A DNA stretch of 64,000 bases from Achromobacter pestifer (GCF_902859625.1 NZ_CADIJX010000004.1:62001-126000), one strand, 5' to 3'. Shown: positions 11,874-21,531, counted from the stretch's first letter. Notes: generated by a model not told the origin, from the sequence alone. Made by a program: numbers and translations.

Positions 11874-12833
11874 TCAGTTCAGCTTGGCCCCCGAGACTTC
11901 GACCGCCTGTTTCCACGCGCCCAGTTCGCGGTCAATATGGCTGGCGAACTCGGCCGGCGTGGATCCCACGGTTTCGTAGCCGTAGCCGGCCAATTGCTGC
12001 TTCAACGCCGGCAACGCCACCGCTTCGGCAATGCCGCGGCTCAAGGCATCCACCACGGCGGGCGGCGTGCCCGCCGGCGCCAGCACCCCGTACCAGCCGT
12101 TGACGACGAAGCCGGGCACGCTTTCGGCCACGGTCGGCACGTCTGGCAGCAAGGGCGAACGGCGCTCGCCCGTCACCGCGATGGCTTTCAGCTTGCCCGC
12201 CTGCACTTGCGGCAACGACGTCGAGATGCTGTCGAACATCAACGACACTTCGCCGCCCAGCAGGGCGACAACCGCCGGGCCGCTGCCTTTGTAGGGCACG
12301 TGCATCATGTCCACGCCCGTCTGGTTCTTGAACATCTCGGCGGCCAGGTGGCTGGTGTTGCCGTTGCCCGCCGACGCGAAGCTGAGCTTGCCAGGATGGC
12401 TCTTGCCGTAGGCGATCAGTTCGGGAATGGTGTTGGCGGGCGTGGACAGCGGCGCCGCCACCAGCATCGGCAAGGTCGCCACCAACGATACCGGCGCGAA
12501 GTCGCGGCGCGTGTCGTAGGGCAGCGACGGATACAGGCTGGGGTTGATGGCATGCGCGGCCAACACCATCAGCAAGGTATAGCCATCGGGCTTGGCGCGC
12601 GCCAGCTGCGCGGATGCAATGGCGCCTCCGGCGCCCGGCTTGTATTCCAGCACCACGGGCTGGCCCCACTTCTTTTGCAGTTCCGCCCCAAGCGGCCGGG
12701 CCAGCATGTCGGCGCTGCCTCCCGGCGGATACGGGATCAGCAACGTGATGGGCTTGTCGGGATAGACCGGCGCGGCCTGCACCCCAAGGGACAAGGCGCA
12801 AAGCGAAGCAGCGATCAGAAGGGAACGGATCAT
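11874..12833 (-). CDS. Bug-family (TTT) periplasmic receptor
   Basis: Solute receptor of the tripartite tricarboxylate transporter type, greatly expanded in Bordetella and relatives. It is 319 residues with a signal peptide (MIRSLLIAASLCALSLGVQA, cut after AQA) and the family signature YPDKPITLLIPYPPGGSADMLAR, then GAGGAIASAQLARAKPDGYTLL. GGAGA precedes the ATG. No TctA/TctB membrane genes are in the window, so it is an orphan receptor or works with a transporter elsewhere. Position next to a CoA-transferase suggests a carboxylate ligand (inference). Confidence 0.92.
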   Translation of the reverse strand: MIRSLLIAASLCALSLGVQAAPVYPDKPITLLIPYPPGGSADMLARPLGAELQKKWGQPVVLEYKPGAGGAIASAQLARAKPDGYTLLMVLAAHAINPSLYPSLPYDTRRDFAPVSLVATLPMLVAAPLSTPANTIPELIAYGKSHPGKLSFASAGNGNTSHLAAEMFKNQTGVDMMHVPYKGSGPAVVALLGGEVSLMFDSISTSLPQVQAGKLKAIAVTGERRSPLLPDVPTVAESVPGFVVNGWYGVLAPAGTPPAVVDALSRGIAEAVALPALKQQLAGYGYETVGSTPAEFASHIDRELGAWKQAVEVSGAKLN

Positions 12834-12869
12834 CAGAGGTCTCCTTGGCCCGACACCGGGCGCAAACCG

Positions 12870-13568
12870 TCAGGCGTAGCGCGGTGCGCCGGCCGGGTCC
12901 AGCACGATCACTCGCGGGGCTGCCAGGAAATGCAGCGGCGCATCGGTCACGGAACGCAGAAAACCCGCGCTGACCCCCGCCGTCATGGCGTAGACGCTCA
13001 AGCCGTGCGGCGTGACGTCGATCACCGCAAGATCGGTATAGATGCGCGTCACGACCCCTTTGCCGGTCAGGGGATAGGTGCATTGGCGCAGCACCTTCGG
13101 CGTGCCGTCGCGGCCGCGATGCTCCATCGTGACCAGCACCTGCTTGGCGCCCACGGCCAGATCCATCGCACCGCCCACGGCCGGAATGGCATCGGCCGCG
13201 TCGGTCTTCCAGTTGGCCAGATCGCCGGCTTCGGACACCTGGAACGCGCCCAGCACGGCGTAGTCCAGGTGGCCGCCCCGCATCATCGCGAACGACACGG
13301 TGTGCTCGGTGATGGATGCGCCGCCCAGCAGCGTGATGGGCTGGCGGCTGGCGTTGATCAGGTCCAGGTCCACGTCTTCGCCGGTGGCGGCGGGCCCCAT
13401 GCCCAGGATGCCGTTTTCACTGTGCAGCAGGATGTCCTTGTCAGACGGCAGATAGTCGCCCACCAGCGTCGGCATGCCGATGCCCAGGTTGACGATGGAA
13501 CCGTCGGGGATGTCGCTGGCCAGCAGTTGCGCGATCTGCGGACGGGTCAAGCCGATGATGTCTTGCAT
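12870..13568 (-). CDS. 3-oxoacid CoA-transferase subunit B
   Basis: Beta subunit of a two-component transferase that moves CoA from succinyl-CoA to a 3-oxo acid (acetoacetate or 3-oxoadipate). It is 232 residues; the catalytic glutamate lies in LLHSENGILGMGP, and the NLGIGMPTLV and GGASITEHTVSFAMMRGGHLDYAVLGAFQV stretches are typical. The ATG is 1 nt past the stop of subunit A, so the two are translated together. Whether the acceptor is 3-oxoadipate (PcaJ) or acetoacetate (ScoB) cannot be told from sequence alone. Confidence 0.92.
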   Translation of the reverse strand: MQDIIGLTRPQIAQLLASDIPDGSIVNLGIGMPTLVGDYLPSDKDILLHSENGILGMGPAATGEDVDLDLINASRQPITLLGGASITEHTVSFAMMRGGHLDYAVLGAFQVSEAGDLANWKTDAADAIPAVGGAMDLAVGAKQVLVTMEHRGRDGTPKVLRQCTYPLTGKGVVTRIYTDLAVIDVTPHGLSVYAMTAGVSAGFLRSVTDAPLHFLAAPRVIVLDPAGAPRYA

Positions 13569-13569
13569 G

Positions 13570-14235
13570 TCAGGCCTCCACCCGCACCACGGATTTCACG
13601 AAGATGCCTTGCGTCATGACTTGCTCGGGCACGAAGGTGCCCAGCGGCACGACCTCGTCGACCTGCGCGATGGCGTGGCCTGCCGCCATGCACATCACGG
13701 GATTGAAGTTGCGCGCGGCGTGGCGGTACATCAGATTGCCCCAACGGTCGCCCAGGTGCGCGCGGATCAGCGCATAGTCGCCCCGCAGCGGATGCTCCAG
13801 CACGTATCCCACGCCGCCGATGACCTCCTGGCGGCGGCCCTCGGCCAATTCGGTGCCGTAGCCGGTGGGCGTGTAGAACGGTCCCAGCCCCGCCCCGGCC
13901 GCACGCAGCCGTTCGGCCAGCGTGCCTTGCGGCACGCATTCCAGCTCTACCTCGCCGGCACGAAACGCACGGGCGAAGGCATCGGAATTAGGCGGGCGCG
14001 GATGCGAACAGATGATCTTGCGGACCTGCTTGCGGATCAGCAACGCGGCGATGCCACGCTCAAACGTGCCGGCATTGTTGGAAATGATGGTCAGGTCGCG
14101 ACGGCCCGACTCCGCCAGGCATTGCAGCAATTCGTAGGGCACGCCCGCCTCGCCAAAGCCGCCCACCAGCACGGACGCCCCATCCGGGATGACCGCCACG
14201 GCCTCGGCCATGGATGCTTGTATCTTGTCGATCAC
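13570..14235 (-). CDS. 3-oxoacid CoA-transferase subunit A
   Basis: Alpha subunit partner of the gene immediately downstream. It is 221 residues. The glycine-rich CoA-binding motif VLVGGFGEAGVP, the SNNAG loop, and the C-terminal HLGDRWGNLMYR segment identify family I transferase A subunits (PcaI/ScoA). The start is a GTG at 14235 directly abutting the stop codon of the upstream Bug receptor, with AGGAG inside that receptor's last codons, so receptor and enzyme are probably translationally coupled. Confidence 0.92.
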   Translation of the reverse strand: MIDKIQASMAEAVAVIPDGASVLVGGFGEAGVPYELLQCLAESGRRDLTIISNNAGTFERGIAALLIRKQVRKIICSHPRPPNSDAFARAFRAGEVELECVPQGTLAERLRAAGAGLGPFYTPTGYGTELAEGRRQEVIGGVGYVLEHPLRGDYALIRAHLGDRWGNLMYRHAARNFNPVMCMAAGHAIAQVDEVVPLGTFVPEQVMTQGIFVKSVVRVEA

Positions 14236-15204
14236 TTATTGCTCCTGTGCCAGTCCGGCCGTATCCACGATCTGTTTCCAACGGGCGCGCTCCTGGTCGA
14301 TGAACGCCGTGAACTCGGCTGGCGTGTTGCCGCCGGCCTGCCCGCCCATGGCTTTGAAGCGGTCACTGATTTCAGGACTGCGCACGACGTCGCGCGTGGC
14401 GCCGTAGATCTTGCCCACCACCTCTTCCGGCGTGCCCGCAGGCGCGACCAGGCCAAACCAGGCGGTCACCACCATGTCCTTCACGCCGGCCTCGGCCATG
14501 GTCGGCACGTCTGGCAGCTCGGCCAGCCGACGATCACTGGTGACGGCCAGCGCGCGCAACTTGCCGGACTGGATGTACGGCATCGAACTGGGCAGGTTGT
14601 CGATCATGAAGGTGAACTGCTGACCCAACAGCGCGGCGACGGCGGGCCCGGCCCCCTTGTAGGGCACGTGCGTGCCGGGGATGCCGGCACGCTGCTTGAA
14701 GAGTTCGGCCGACAGATGCGGCGATTGGCCCGCGCCAGAACTGCCGAAGGACACCTTGGCCGGGTCCTGCCTGGCCTGGGCCAGCAGATCGGCCACCGAA
14801 CGGACGGACGACGCCTCGTTCACGACCAGCACGTTGGGCACCGAGATCACCAACGTCACCGGCGCGAAGTCGGCAGGCTTGTAGGGCAGCGTCTTGTACA
14901 GCGCGTAGTTGATCGCGTTGGGGCCGATGTTGCCCATCAGCAAGGTGTAGCCGTCGGGCTTGGCGCGCGCCAGGGTCTGCGCCCCGATGATGCCGGCCGC
15001 GCCCGCGCGGTTCTCCACGATGACCTGCTGCCCCAGCTTGGCGCCCAACTTGTCCGCGATCAACCGCGCGGCGATGTCGGTGGTGCCGCCGGGCGATGCC
15101 GGGATGATGAGGGTGATGGGCCGTTCAGGCCAGGCTGCGTGCGCGGCGTTCGCCATGGAGAACGCCAACGCACCAGCGGTCAGCCAGCGCTGCGGGTGCA
15201 ACAT
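14236..15204 (-). CDS. Bug-family (TTT) periplasmic receptor
   Basis: Second Bug receptor, 322 residues, with a signal peptide (cleaved after AHAAW or nearby) and the signature WPERPITLIIPASPGGTTDIAARLIADKLG followed by GAAGIIGAQTLARAKPDGYTLLMG. It is the first gene of a four-gene unit: receptor, CoA-transferase A, B, receptor. Zero spacing to the next start supports co-expression, so the ligand is probably the acid that the CoA-transferase activates (inference). GGGAGA precedes the ATG. Confidence 0.92.
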   Translation of the reverse strand: MLHPQRWLTAGALAFSMANAAHAAWPERPITLIIPASPGGTTDIAARLIADKLGAKLGQQVIVENRAGAAGIIGAQTLARAKPDGYTLLMGNIGPNAINYALYKTLPYKPADFAPVTLVISVPNVLVVNEASSVRSVADLLAQARQDPAKVSFGSSGAGQSPHLSAELFKQRAGIPGTHVPYKGAGPAVAALLGQQFTFMIDNLPSSMPYIQSGKLRALAVTSDRRLAELPDVPTMAEAGVKDMVVTAWFGLVAPAGTPEEVVGKIYGATRDVVRSPEISDRFKAMGGQAGGNTPAEFTAFIDQERARWKQIVDTAGLAQEQ

Positions 15205-15344
15205 GCTTGTCTCCCTACCTGATCGTCGAGCGGATCAGTTTGAGGGGGCAGTGTGTGCGCCGCGGCCGCAAATGCCTATTCGGGAATATGGAGGAGCGGG
15301 TTCGCCTGCGCTTAAGTTTGCGCCGCAGCATTCCACGCGGCGCA

Positions 15345-15971
15345 TCATTTTCCGAGCGACAGGATTTCGTTGGCGTTGACGATGGCGCCGGCGATTTCCT
15401 CGGTGGTGACGCGCTTGTTCATCGCCTGTTCCCGGATCAGATCGTAAGCCTGCCCTTCGGTGACGTTGCGTGTGCGCATGAGAATGCTCTTGGCCTCCGC
15501 GATGCGGCGCGCGCCCAGCAGCTTGCCTTCCAATTTACGCAGGCGGCGCTCGTGCGACTTGATGTCGTCATAGACCTGCCGCGCCACGACCAGGGTGGAG
15601 AGCAGCCCGAACGAGCGTACCGGAGACGGCAACACCGCCTTGGCGCCAATGCGCAGCACGGCTTCGACGATCGTTGGGTTCTCGTAGGTGACGATGGCGA
15701 TCACCATGGGCGCATCCTCGCTCTTGGCCCACTCAAAGCCCAGGTCGATCACATCCGGCCTGACCGCCAGGAAGACCACGTCCAGCCCGTCCGGCAGCGT
15801 GGGTGCGGGTGGCCAGAAAGTCTGCACCTGGCAACCGATGCGCTGCAACTGCTGCGTCAGCTGCCTGCCGTCCACGTCGTCGGGATGGTAGACCGCGATG
15901 CGCAGCGTGCGCAGGTCTTTCAGAAGCGAGGGCGTCGCGCGCACGACGCGCAGGCGGCTTGCCGGCTCCAC
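15345..15971 (-). CDS. amiR: ANTAR-domain transcription antiterminator (AmiR-like)
   Basis: RNA-binding antiterminator expected to bind leader RNA of the amide operon. The start is placed at a GTG at 15971, 2 nt after the amiC stop and 9 nt after a GGAG; a TTG at 16007 would give a 12-residue longer form. The 208-residue product has a degenerate receiver-like domain (about 25-130, TLRIAVYHPDD, lacking a normal phosphorylation pocket), a coiled-coil linker, and an ANTAR domain at about 145-205 (RIAEAKSILMRTRNVTEGQAYDLIREQAMNKR). Pseudomonas AmiR is 196 residues. It lies directly after amiC, as in the known pair in which AmiC holds AmiR inactive. Confidence 0.9.
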   Translation of the reverse strand: MEPASRLRVVRATPSLLKDLRTLRIAVYHPDDVDGRQLTQQLQRIGCQVQTFWPPAPTLPDGLDVVFLAVRPDVIDLGFEWAKSEDAPMVIAIVTYENPTIVEAVLRIGAKAVLPSPVRSFGLLSTLVVARQVYDDIKSHERRLRKLEGKLLGARRIAEAKSILMRTRNVTEGQAYDLIREQAMNKRVTTEEIAGAIVNANEILSLGK

Positions 15972-15973
15972 CG

Positions 15974-17128
15974 TCAGCTCTCCAGCGCGCTCAGCGTCGC
16001 CGTCCAATCGCCCAGCGAATGCGTGACAAGATACGGATCGGGATGCACTGGCCGCGTCGCCTCGCGCACAATCGTGAACTGCCCCTTGCCATTGACCCTG
16101 CCGACCCGTGGATACAGGCAGGTATGGTGGTTGGTGGGATCGATGCGAACGCGCCCCTGCGGCGCCTGGAATTCACTTTGCAGCACATGCGGCAGGATCT
16201 CGGCGATCTCGTCGGTGCCCGTGTCGCGGAAGGCGTTGGCGAAGATATGCATCTGGAAGTACGCCGCCTCCCAGCAAAGGTTGGGCACGCAATCATGGCC
16301 GAATCGCCGGCGCAGCCGCTCCAGGCAGCGCCGGTTGATGGCGGAATCGATGGATTGAAAATACGGTGCGGAAGTGAAGTGCCCCGCCGCCACCTCGGGC
16401 TCCATCTGCGAAATCTCGGCTTCTGAGGTCGTCAGGCTGGCGATGGGCATGACCTTGGGATCAAAGCCCGCATCCGCGTAGGCACGGTACAGGCACGCCG
16501 TGGAGTTACCCACCACGGTGGAAAAAATGAAGTCCGGGCGCTTGTTCCGAATGTCGTCCAGAATCTCGCGGTAGTCGCGCTCCGTCGCGGTCAGCGGCAG
16601 ATAGCGTTCGCCCAGCTTGGCGCTGTCCTGGCGCTGCAACACCAGTTCGCCCATGATGCGGTTGGATTCATACGGGTAGATATAGTCCGAGCCGATCAGA
16701 TAAACGCGCGCGCCAAAATTGGCCGTCATGAATTCCGCAAGCTGCACGCTGTTCTGGTTTGGCGCGGCCCCGGTATAGATGATGTTGTTGGAAAACTCGA
16801 AACCTTCGTACAGCGTCGGGTAGAACAGCAGGCGGTTCCATTTCTCGACAATAGGCAGCACCGCCTTGCGGCTGCTGGACATGTAGCAACCGAAAATGAC
16901 GTTGACGCGGTCCTGCGTGATCAGCTTTTCCGCCAGTACGCTATAGGTGGCCGGGTCGGACCTGGGGTCGTAACGCACGGGAACGATTTCGCGGCCGTCG
17001 ACGCCGCCCGCCTCGTTGATCTCGTCAATGGCCAGCAGCGTGCCCTGCAATTGCGAGCGACCGATGGTGGAGGTTGCCCCCGTTTCCGAGAACAACACGC
17101 CCACACGGATAGGATCTTTGTTTGCCAT
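15974..17128 (-). CDS. amiC: amide-sensing negative regulator (AmiC-like)
   Basis: Periplasmic-binding-protein fold used as a cytoplasmic sensor: AmiC binds short amides and releases AmiR. The 384-residue form starts MANKDPIRVGVLFSETGATS at 17128 and has no signal peptide, as expected for AmiC and unlike UrtA at 24323-25516, its homologue. Conserved stretches include YDPRSDPATYSVLAEKLI, GCYMSSSRKAVLPIVEKWN and LLFYPTLYEGFE. Longer upstream reading gives an Arg-rich tail with no family support. It is followed without a gap by amiR. Confidence 0.92.
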   Translation of the reverse strand: MANKDPIRVGVLFSETGATSTIGRSQLQGTLLAIDEINEAGGVDGREIVPVRYDPRSDPATYSVLAEKLITQDRVNVIFGCYMSSSRKAVLPIVEKWNRLLFYPTLYEGFEFSNNIIYTGAAPNQNSVQLAEFMTANFGARVYLIGSDYIYPYESNRIMGELVLQRQDSAKLGERYLPLTATERDYREILDDIRNKRPDFIFSTVVGNSTACLYRAYADAGFDPKVMPIASLTTSEAEISQMEPEVAAGHFTSAPYFQSIDSAINRRCLERLRRRFGHDCVPNLCWEAAYFQMHIFANAFRDTGTDEIAEILPHVLQSEFQAPQGRVRIDPTNHHTCLYPRVGRVNGKGQFTIVREATRPVHPDPYLVTHSLGDWTATLSALES

Positions 17129-17223
17129 GGTCGGGACACCCGCTGGCGCGGAGGTCAGTCCTTTGTCGAGGTCATCAGTTTCAGCGTAGCGCCAAGCGGC
17201 GTCAACACGTGGATTCCTGGGGG

Positions 17224-18873
17224 TCAGCCCGCGCTTGCGCGGGCATAGCCACGGGCCAGCGCGGACGCCAGCGCGGCGGGACTCGTTACGATCTGGTAAC
17301 CGCGAAAGCCGAACATCTCCCTTAGCCGCGGCTCCGCGCGAACATCCAACGCCACACAATGCACACGCAAGCCCAAGTGGCGCAACGCCAGCACCGCCTG
17401 GCGCACGTCGTCCACCAGGTAGCGCGGGTCATGCACGTCCACGTCCGAAGGCTCGCCATCGGTGACGACGATGATGGCTCTTCGCTCGACCGGGGCGCGC
17501 AACGCCAACGCGCCAGCGTGGCGCAGCGCCGCGCCCAGGCGCGTGGAGTAGCGAGCCTGCGCGGCGCCGATCCGGCCCAACGCGACAGGCGTCAACGGTT
17601 CGTCGAAATCCAGCAGGCGGTAGTAGCGCACCTGGGCCCGCGTGTCGGAACAGAAGCCATGCACCGCGATCCGGTCGCCGGCTTGCAGCACCCCGCGCGC
17701 CAACAGCGTGGCGGCCCGCTTCTCCACGTCCAGCACGGTGGTCCCGGCCTGGGCCGTGCTGTCGTTGGCGGACGCCGACAAGTCCAGCAGCACCAATGTG
17801 CCGCCTGTGCAATCCTGGCGGCCTGGCCGCATGAAGAAACGCGGGTCCGGCGCCAGGCGCAGCCTGCGGTCGATCAGCACTTCAATCGCCGCGTTCAGGT
17901 CGATGTCATCACCTTCCCACTGGCGCCTCAACCGCCGCGCGCGGTTCAGCCGGTGCGACCGCGACAAGGCCAGCCGCGGCTGGGGGCCGCCGGTCTCCCC
18001 TGCGCCCGACCAGCCCGGTTGCGTCTCGATCACGGTGCACCAGTCCGGCCGGCTGCGCTCCAGCTTGTAGTCCCATTCGGGATAGCAGTAGCGTCCCAAC
18101 TCCGTGTCGGCCGCCGCTTCCGGCGGGCTGCCCTCCGCGCCCGGCGCGGCCTCGCGCGGTTCGAGGGCCGTGCCCTGGCTGCCCAGCGCAAGCGCCTCGG
18201 GCGGTTCCATCGGTTCGCCGTAGTCCCATAGATAGGCGTTGTCGTCCCGGTACGGGACCGGCACCGCGTACTGATGGGGATTGAAGCGCACTCGCATCTG
18301 ACCCAGATCGTTCGCAAGCGTCGACGCCAGCCGACGAAACGCCGCCGTGTCCGACAGGTCCACGGCCTGCGCCTCGAACAGCGTCCGGGCCTTGTTCACC
18401 CAGTGGTTATCGTCGCGTAGATCGGGATCCATCAGCAGGCGGCTCATGCGTTGGATCAACGCCGTGAACCCAAGGTCGGACGGATCGGGCGGCGGCGGCA
18501 CGAACGGCCGGAACCAGCGGCGCACGCCGGGGTGGGCAGCCGCCAGCAGGCGCTCCACCCGCGCGTCCTCGATGGCCGACACCACGGCCACGCCCATGGG
18601 CTTCAGGCTAAGCACCGGTTGCGCGGCCGGCGAATAGCGCAGGTGCGCGGCCGCGTGCGCCGCCGCGGCGCAGAGCAGCGCCGGCAACTCCGGGCCCGGC
18701 GCCGCTGCCAGGCCATCGGGCATCAACAAGTGCGTCGCCGTCAACACCGGGCGCGGCGCGGGCGCGTCCGCCGCCGGTTCAAGCAGCGGCTCCACCGAGA
18801 TCCCTCGGCCCGACAGTCCGCACAGCAACCACGACAGGCCCGGCTGCACGGGCAGGATGGCGCGCATGGTCAT
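17224..18873 (-). CDS. VWA-domain protein, NorD/CbbO-like
   Basis: Partner of MoxR-type AAA+ ATPases; NorD and CbbO bind the target enzyme through a MIDAS metal site while the ATPase remodels it. It is 549 residues. The N-terminal half is an all-helical region; the C-terminal roughly 190 residues are the VWA domain with the MIDAS motif DLSAS (LVLLDLSASAND, near residue 365) and a later TDGEPSD. The start codon overlaps the stop of the ATPase gene by 4 nt (ATGA). The amidase operon of Pseudomonas has the ATPase gene (amiB) but, as I recall it, no VWA gene, so this pair is an addition. The likely client is AmiE (inference). Confidence 0.88.
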   Translation of the reverse strand: MTMRAILPVQPGLSWLLCGLSGRGISVEPLLEPAADAPAPRPVLTATHLLMPDGLAAAPGPELPALLCAAAAHAAAHLRYSPAAQPVLSLKPMGVAVVSAIEDARVERLLAAAHPGVRRWFRPFVPPPPDPSDLGFTALIQRMSRLLMDPDLRDDNHWVNKARTLFEAQAVDLSDTAAFRRLASTLANDLGQMRVRFNPHQYAVPVPYRDDNAYLWDYGEPMEPPEALALGSQGTALEPREAAPGAEGSPPEAAADTELGRYCYPEWDYKLERSRPDWCTVIETQPGWSGAGETGGPQPRLALSRSHRLNRARRLRRQWEGDDIDLNAAIEVLIDRRLRLAPDPRFFMRPGRQDCTGGTLVLLDLSASANDSTAQAGTTVLDVEKRAATLLARGVLQAGDRIAVHGFCSDTRAQVRYYRLLDFDEPLTPVALGRIGAAQARYSTRLGAALRHAGALALRAPVERRAIIVVTDGEPSDVDVHDPRYLVDDVRQAVLALRHLGLRVHCVALDVRAEPRLREMFGFRGYQIVTSPAALASALARGYARASAG

Positions 18874-19676
18874 TCAAGGTTCGCGTCGATCAGCGCCCGC
18901 AAGGCCGCCGCCATGTCCGGGTCATCGGTCAGCGCGCGCGTCATGGTCATTTCGCAGCTCTCCGCCGGGCTGACGCCATCGCGGATGAGGATGCCGGCGT
19001 AGATCAGCATGCGCGTCGATGCCCCTTCGTCCAACCCATGGCGCTTGAGCTCACGGGAACTATGCGCGATGCGTACGAGCCGTTGGGCCAGCGCGAAATC
19101 GATGCCCGCCTCGTGCGCCACGATCCCCGCTTCAAGCTCCGCCTCGGGATAGTCGAATTCCAGGGCGACGAAGCGCTGCCGTGTCGAAGGCTTGAGGTCC
19201 TTGGCGCTGCTCTGGTAGCCCGGGTTGTAGGACACCACCAGCTGGAAATCCGGATGCGCCTGCAACACCTCGCCCTTCTTGTCCAGCGGCAGGATGCGGC
19301 GCGCGTCGGTCAGCGGGTGGATGACCACCGTCGTGTCCTGGCGGGCCTCGACGATCTCATCCAAATAGCAGATGCCGCCATGACGCACGGCGAGTGTCAG
19401 TGGACCATCGTGCCAGGCGGTGCCGTCTGCGTCCAGCAGGTAGCGGCCCACCAGATCGGAGGCCGTCATGTCTTCATTGCACGCCAGCGTGACCAAGGGG
19501 CGGCCGAGCTTCCAGGCCATGTATTCCACGAACCGCGTCTTGCCGCAACCCGTGGGGCCTTTCAGAATCAGCGGCAGCCGATGCGCGTAGGCATGCTCGT
19601 ACAGCGCGGTTTCCTGGCCCGTCGGGCGGTAGAACGGTTCTTGCGCAATCCGGTAGGTGTCGAGGGCAGACGGCAC
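18870..19676 (-). CDS. amiB: MoxR-family AAA+ ATPase, AmiB/NorQ/CbbQ-like
   Basis: Chaperone-like ATPase. From the GTG at 19676 (AGGA 8 nt upstream) it is 268 residues; an ATG at 19709 is in frame but lacks a ribosome site. Walker A is GPTGCGKT (LILKGPTGCGKTRFVEYMA), Walker B and sensor regions are GGICYLDEIVEARQD and LVVSYNPGYQS, and the C-terminal lid domain is complete. The family includes CbbQ and NorQ, which activate Rubisco and NO reductase, and AmiB of the Pseudomonas amidase operon. It sits directly behind amiE and overlaps its VWA partner gene. Confidence 0.9.
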   Translation of the reverse strand: MPSALDTYRIAQEPFYRPTGQETALYEHAYAHRLPLILKGPTGCGKTRFVEYMAWKLGRPLVTLACNEDMTASDLVGRYLLDADGTAWHDGPLTLAVRHGGICYLDEIVEARQDTTVVIHPLTDARRILPLDKKGEVLQAHPDFQLVVSYNPGYQSSAKDLKPSTRQRFVALEFDYPEAELEAGIVAHEAGIDFALAQRLVRIAHSSRELKRHGLDEGASTRMLIYAGILIRDGVSPAESCEMTMTRALTDDPDMAAALRALIDANLE

Positions 19677-19765
19677 GGTTCGTATCCTATGGAAAGGACC
19701 GGCCGCCATGAAGCGCGGCCGGTCTGCGGGAGATGGCGGAAATAACGGAACGGGACGTACGACGG

Positions 19766-20803
19766 CTAGCGATGCTGCGGCGGCTCATTGGGAATGCCGT
19801 CCATCGGGCATTCCGGCGTGCCCACGGTGGATCGAGTGAAGGACTCGACCATCTTGCGCGTGCCCTCTGGGTCGTTGATCCAGTTCGCGTAGAAGTTGTA
19901 CGGGCATGCCGCGACGCCGTTCGCGTCCTCGCCGGAATTTATTTTTCCGGTGTAGCCACGATGCACCAGCTTGAAGAGATGATTCTGCGACTGCATGTTC
20001 TTGCGCGCGTCGCGGATCAGGCTGGTCGATAGTTCCGCGTACTGAATGCCCATGCTTTCCTCGCCGCATTCGCCAAGCGTGCGGCCATCGAAGCCAATGA
20101 TGGCGGAGTGGCCAAAATAGGAATACACGCCGTCGAACCCCGCCGCATTGGCCACCGCCACATAGACGTTGTTCATCCAGGCCATGGCCTTGGAGACCAT
20201 CACCTGTTGATCCTTGGCCGGATACATGTAGCCCTGGCAACGGATGATCAGCTCGGCCCCGCGCATCGCGCAGTCGCGCCAAATCTCTGGGTAGTTGCCG
20301 TCGTCGCAGATGATCAGGCTGATCTTCATGCCCTTGGGGCCATCCGACACATACGTGCAATCGCCGGGGTACCACCCTTCGATGGGCACCCAGGGCATGA
20401 TCTTGCGGTACTTCTGCACGATCTCGCCCTGGTTGTTCATCAGAATCAGCGTGTTGTAGGGCGCCTTGTTCGGATGTTCTTCATGCCGCTCCCCCGTCAA
20501 CGAAAACACGCCCCACACATTGGCACGGCGGCAGGCCTCGGCGAACACCGCGGTTTCCTCGCCGGGGATGGCTGAGGCGGTGTCGTACATTTCCTTGGCG
20601 TCGTACATGATGCCGTGCGTCGAATACTCGGGAAAGATCACCAGGTCCATGCCCGGCAGGCCGCGCTTCATGCCGACCACCATTTCCGCGATCTTGCGGG
20701 CGTTCTCCATCACCTCTGCCTTGGTGTGCAGCCGCGGCATCTTGTAGTTCACGACGGCCACGCCCACGCAATCGTTGCTGCTGGAGATGTCTCCGTGTCT
20801 CAT
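19766..20803 (-). CDS. amiE: aliphatic amidase
   Basis: Hydrolyses short aliphatic amides to carboxylate and ammonia; cytoplasmic nitrilase-superfamily enzyme. It is 345 residues, almost the same as Pseudomonas AmiE, and begins [20 protein letters not shown] as that enzyme does. The catalytic triad is intact at the canonical positions: Glu59 (IFPEYS), Lys134 (QKYRKIMPW) and Cys166 ([15 protein letters not shown]). AGGAG precedes the ATG. It is 25 nt downstream of urtE, leaving no room for its own leader, so it is probably expressed from upstream of urtA. Confidence 0.96.
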   Translation of the reverse strand: MRHGDISSSNDCVGVAVVNYKMPRLHTKAEVMENARKIAEMVVGMKRGLPGMDLVIFPEYSTHGIMYDAKEMYDTASAIPGEETAVFAEACRRANVWGVFSLTGERHEEHPNKAPYNTLILMNNQGEIVQKYRKIMPWVPIEGWYPGDCTYVSDGPKGMKISLIICDDGNYPEIWRDCAMRGAELIIRCQGYMYPAKDQQVMVSKAMAWMNNVYVAVANAAGFDGVYSYFGHSAIIGFDGRTLGECGEESMGIQYAELSTSLIRDARKNMQSQNHLFKLVHRGYTGKINSGEDANGVAACPYNFYANWINDPEGTRKMVESFTRSTVGTPECPMDGIPNEPPQHR

Positions 20804-20828
20804 GGCAATGCTCCTCGTTGGTTAACGG

Positions 20829-21518
20829 TCATACCGTCAGGAAAGATCGGACTTTGTCCTGGTCCAGATTGGAACGGCAGTCTTCATGCACAATGCGGCC
20901 CCGGTCGATCACCAGAAAGCGGTCAGCCAGGTCCAGCGCAAAGCCCAGCATCTGCTCTGACACGACGATGGCGAAGCCGCGCTCTTCTCGCAGTGCGTTC
21001 AGCGCCCGCGCGATGTCCTTGATGATGGACGGCTGGATGCCTTCGGTTGGCTCGTCCAGGATCAGCACGCGCGGATCGGAGATCAGCGCGCGAGCGATCG
21101 CCAACTGCTGCTGCTGACCGCCCGAAAGGTTGCCGCCCTTGCGCCGGCGCATTTCGCGCAGCACCGGGAAAAACCGGTACAGATATTCCGGCACGGCCTT
21201 GAGCCCATTGCGCTCGGCGCCGGTCATGATGTTTTGCTCGACGGTCAGGTACGGGAAGATCATCCGCCCCTGTGGCACGAACGCCAGCCCGTTGCGCACA
21301 CGTTGATAGCTCGCCAGACCCGTCAGGTCCGCGCCGTCCAGCCGGATGCTGCCGGACCCGGTGGGCAGCATGCCAATCAGCGCTTTGAGCAAGGTGGTCT
21401 TGCCCATGCCGTTGCGTCCCATGATGGCCACCGACTCTTTCGGCGCCACCTCGAAGCACACGTCTCGGATCACGTGGGATTCGCCGTAACTCACATTCAA
21501 TTTGTCGATCCGGAACAC
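20829..21518 (-). CDS. urtE: urea/amide ABC transporter ATP-binding protein UrtE-like
   Basis: Second ATPase of a branched-chain-type (HAAT) ABC importer. The start is a GTG at 21518 with a GGAGG site 5 nt before it, giving 229 residues (MFRIDKLNVSYGESHVIRDV). Walker A GRNGMGKT is at residues 34-41, the signature is LSGGQQQQLAIARAL and Walker B LILDEPTEGIQPSI. The TEGIQPSI ending of the D-loop is characteristic of UrtE and LivF. It is 13 nt behind urtD. Confidence 0.92.
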   Translation of the reverse strand: MFRIDKLNVSYGESHVIRDVCFEVAPKESVAIMGRNGMGKTTLLKALIGMLPTGSGSIRLDGADLTGLASYQRVRNGLAFVPQGRMIFPYLTVEQNIMTGAERNGLKAVPEYLYRFFPVLREMRRRKGGNLSGGQQQQLAIARALISDPRVLILDEPTEGIQPSIIKDIARALNALREERGFAIVVSEQMLGFALDLADRFLVIDRGRIVHEDCRSNLDQDKVRSFLTV

Positions 21519-21531
21519 GTTGGCCTCCTTG

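Noticed and set aside
11932..13619. Long open frames on both strands overlapping the Bug receptor and CoA-transferase B
   Set aside because: Out-of-frame shadows; the receptor and transferase frames have clear family motifs.
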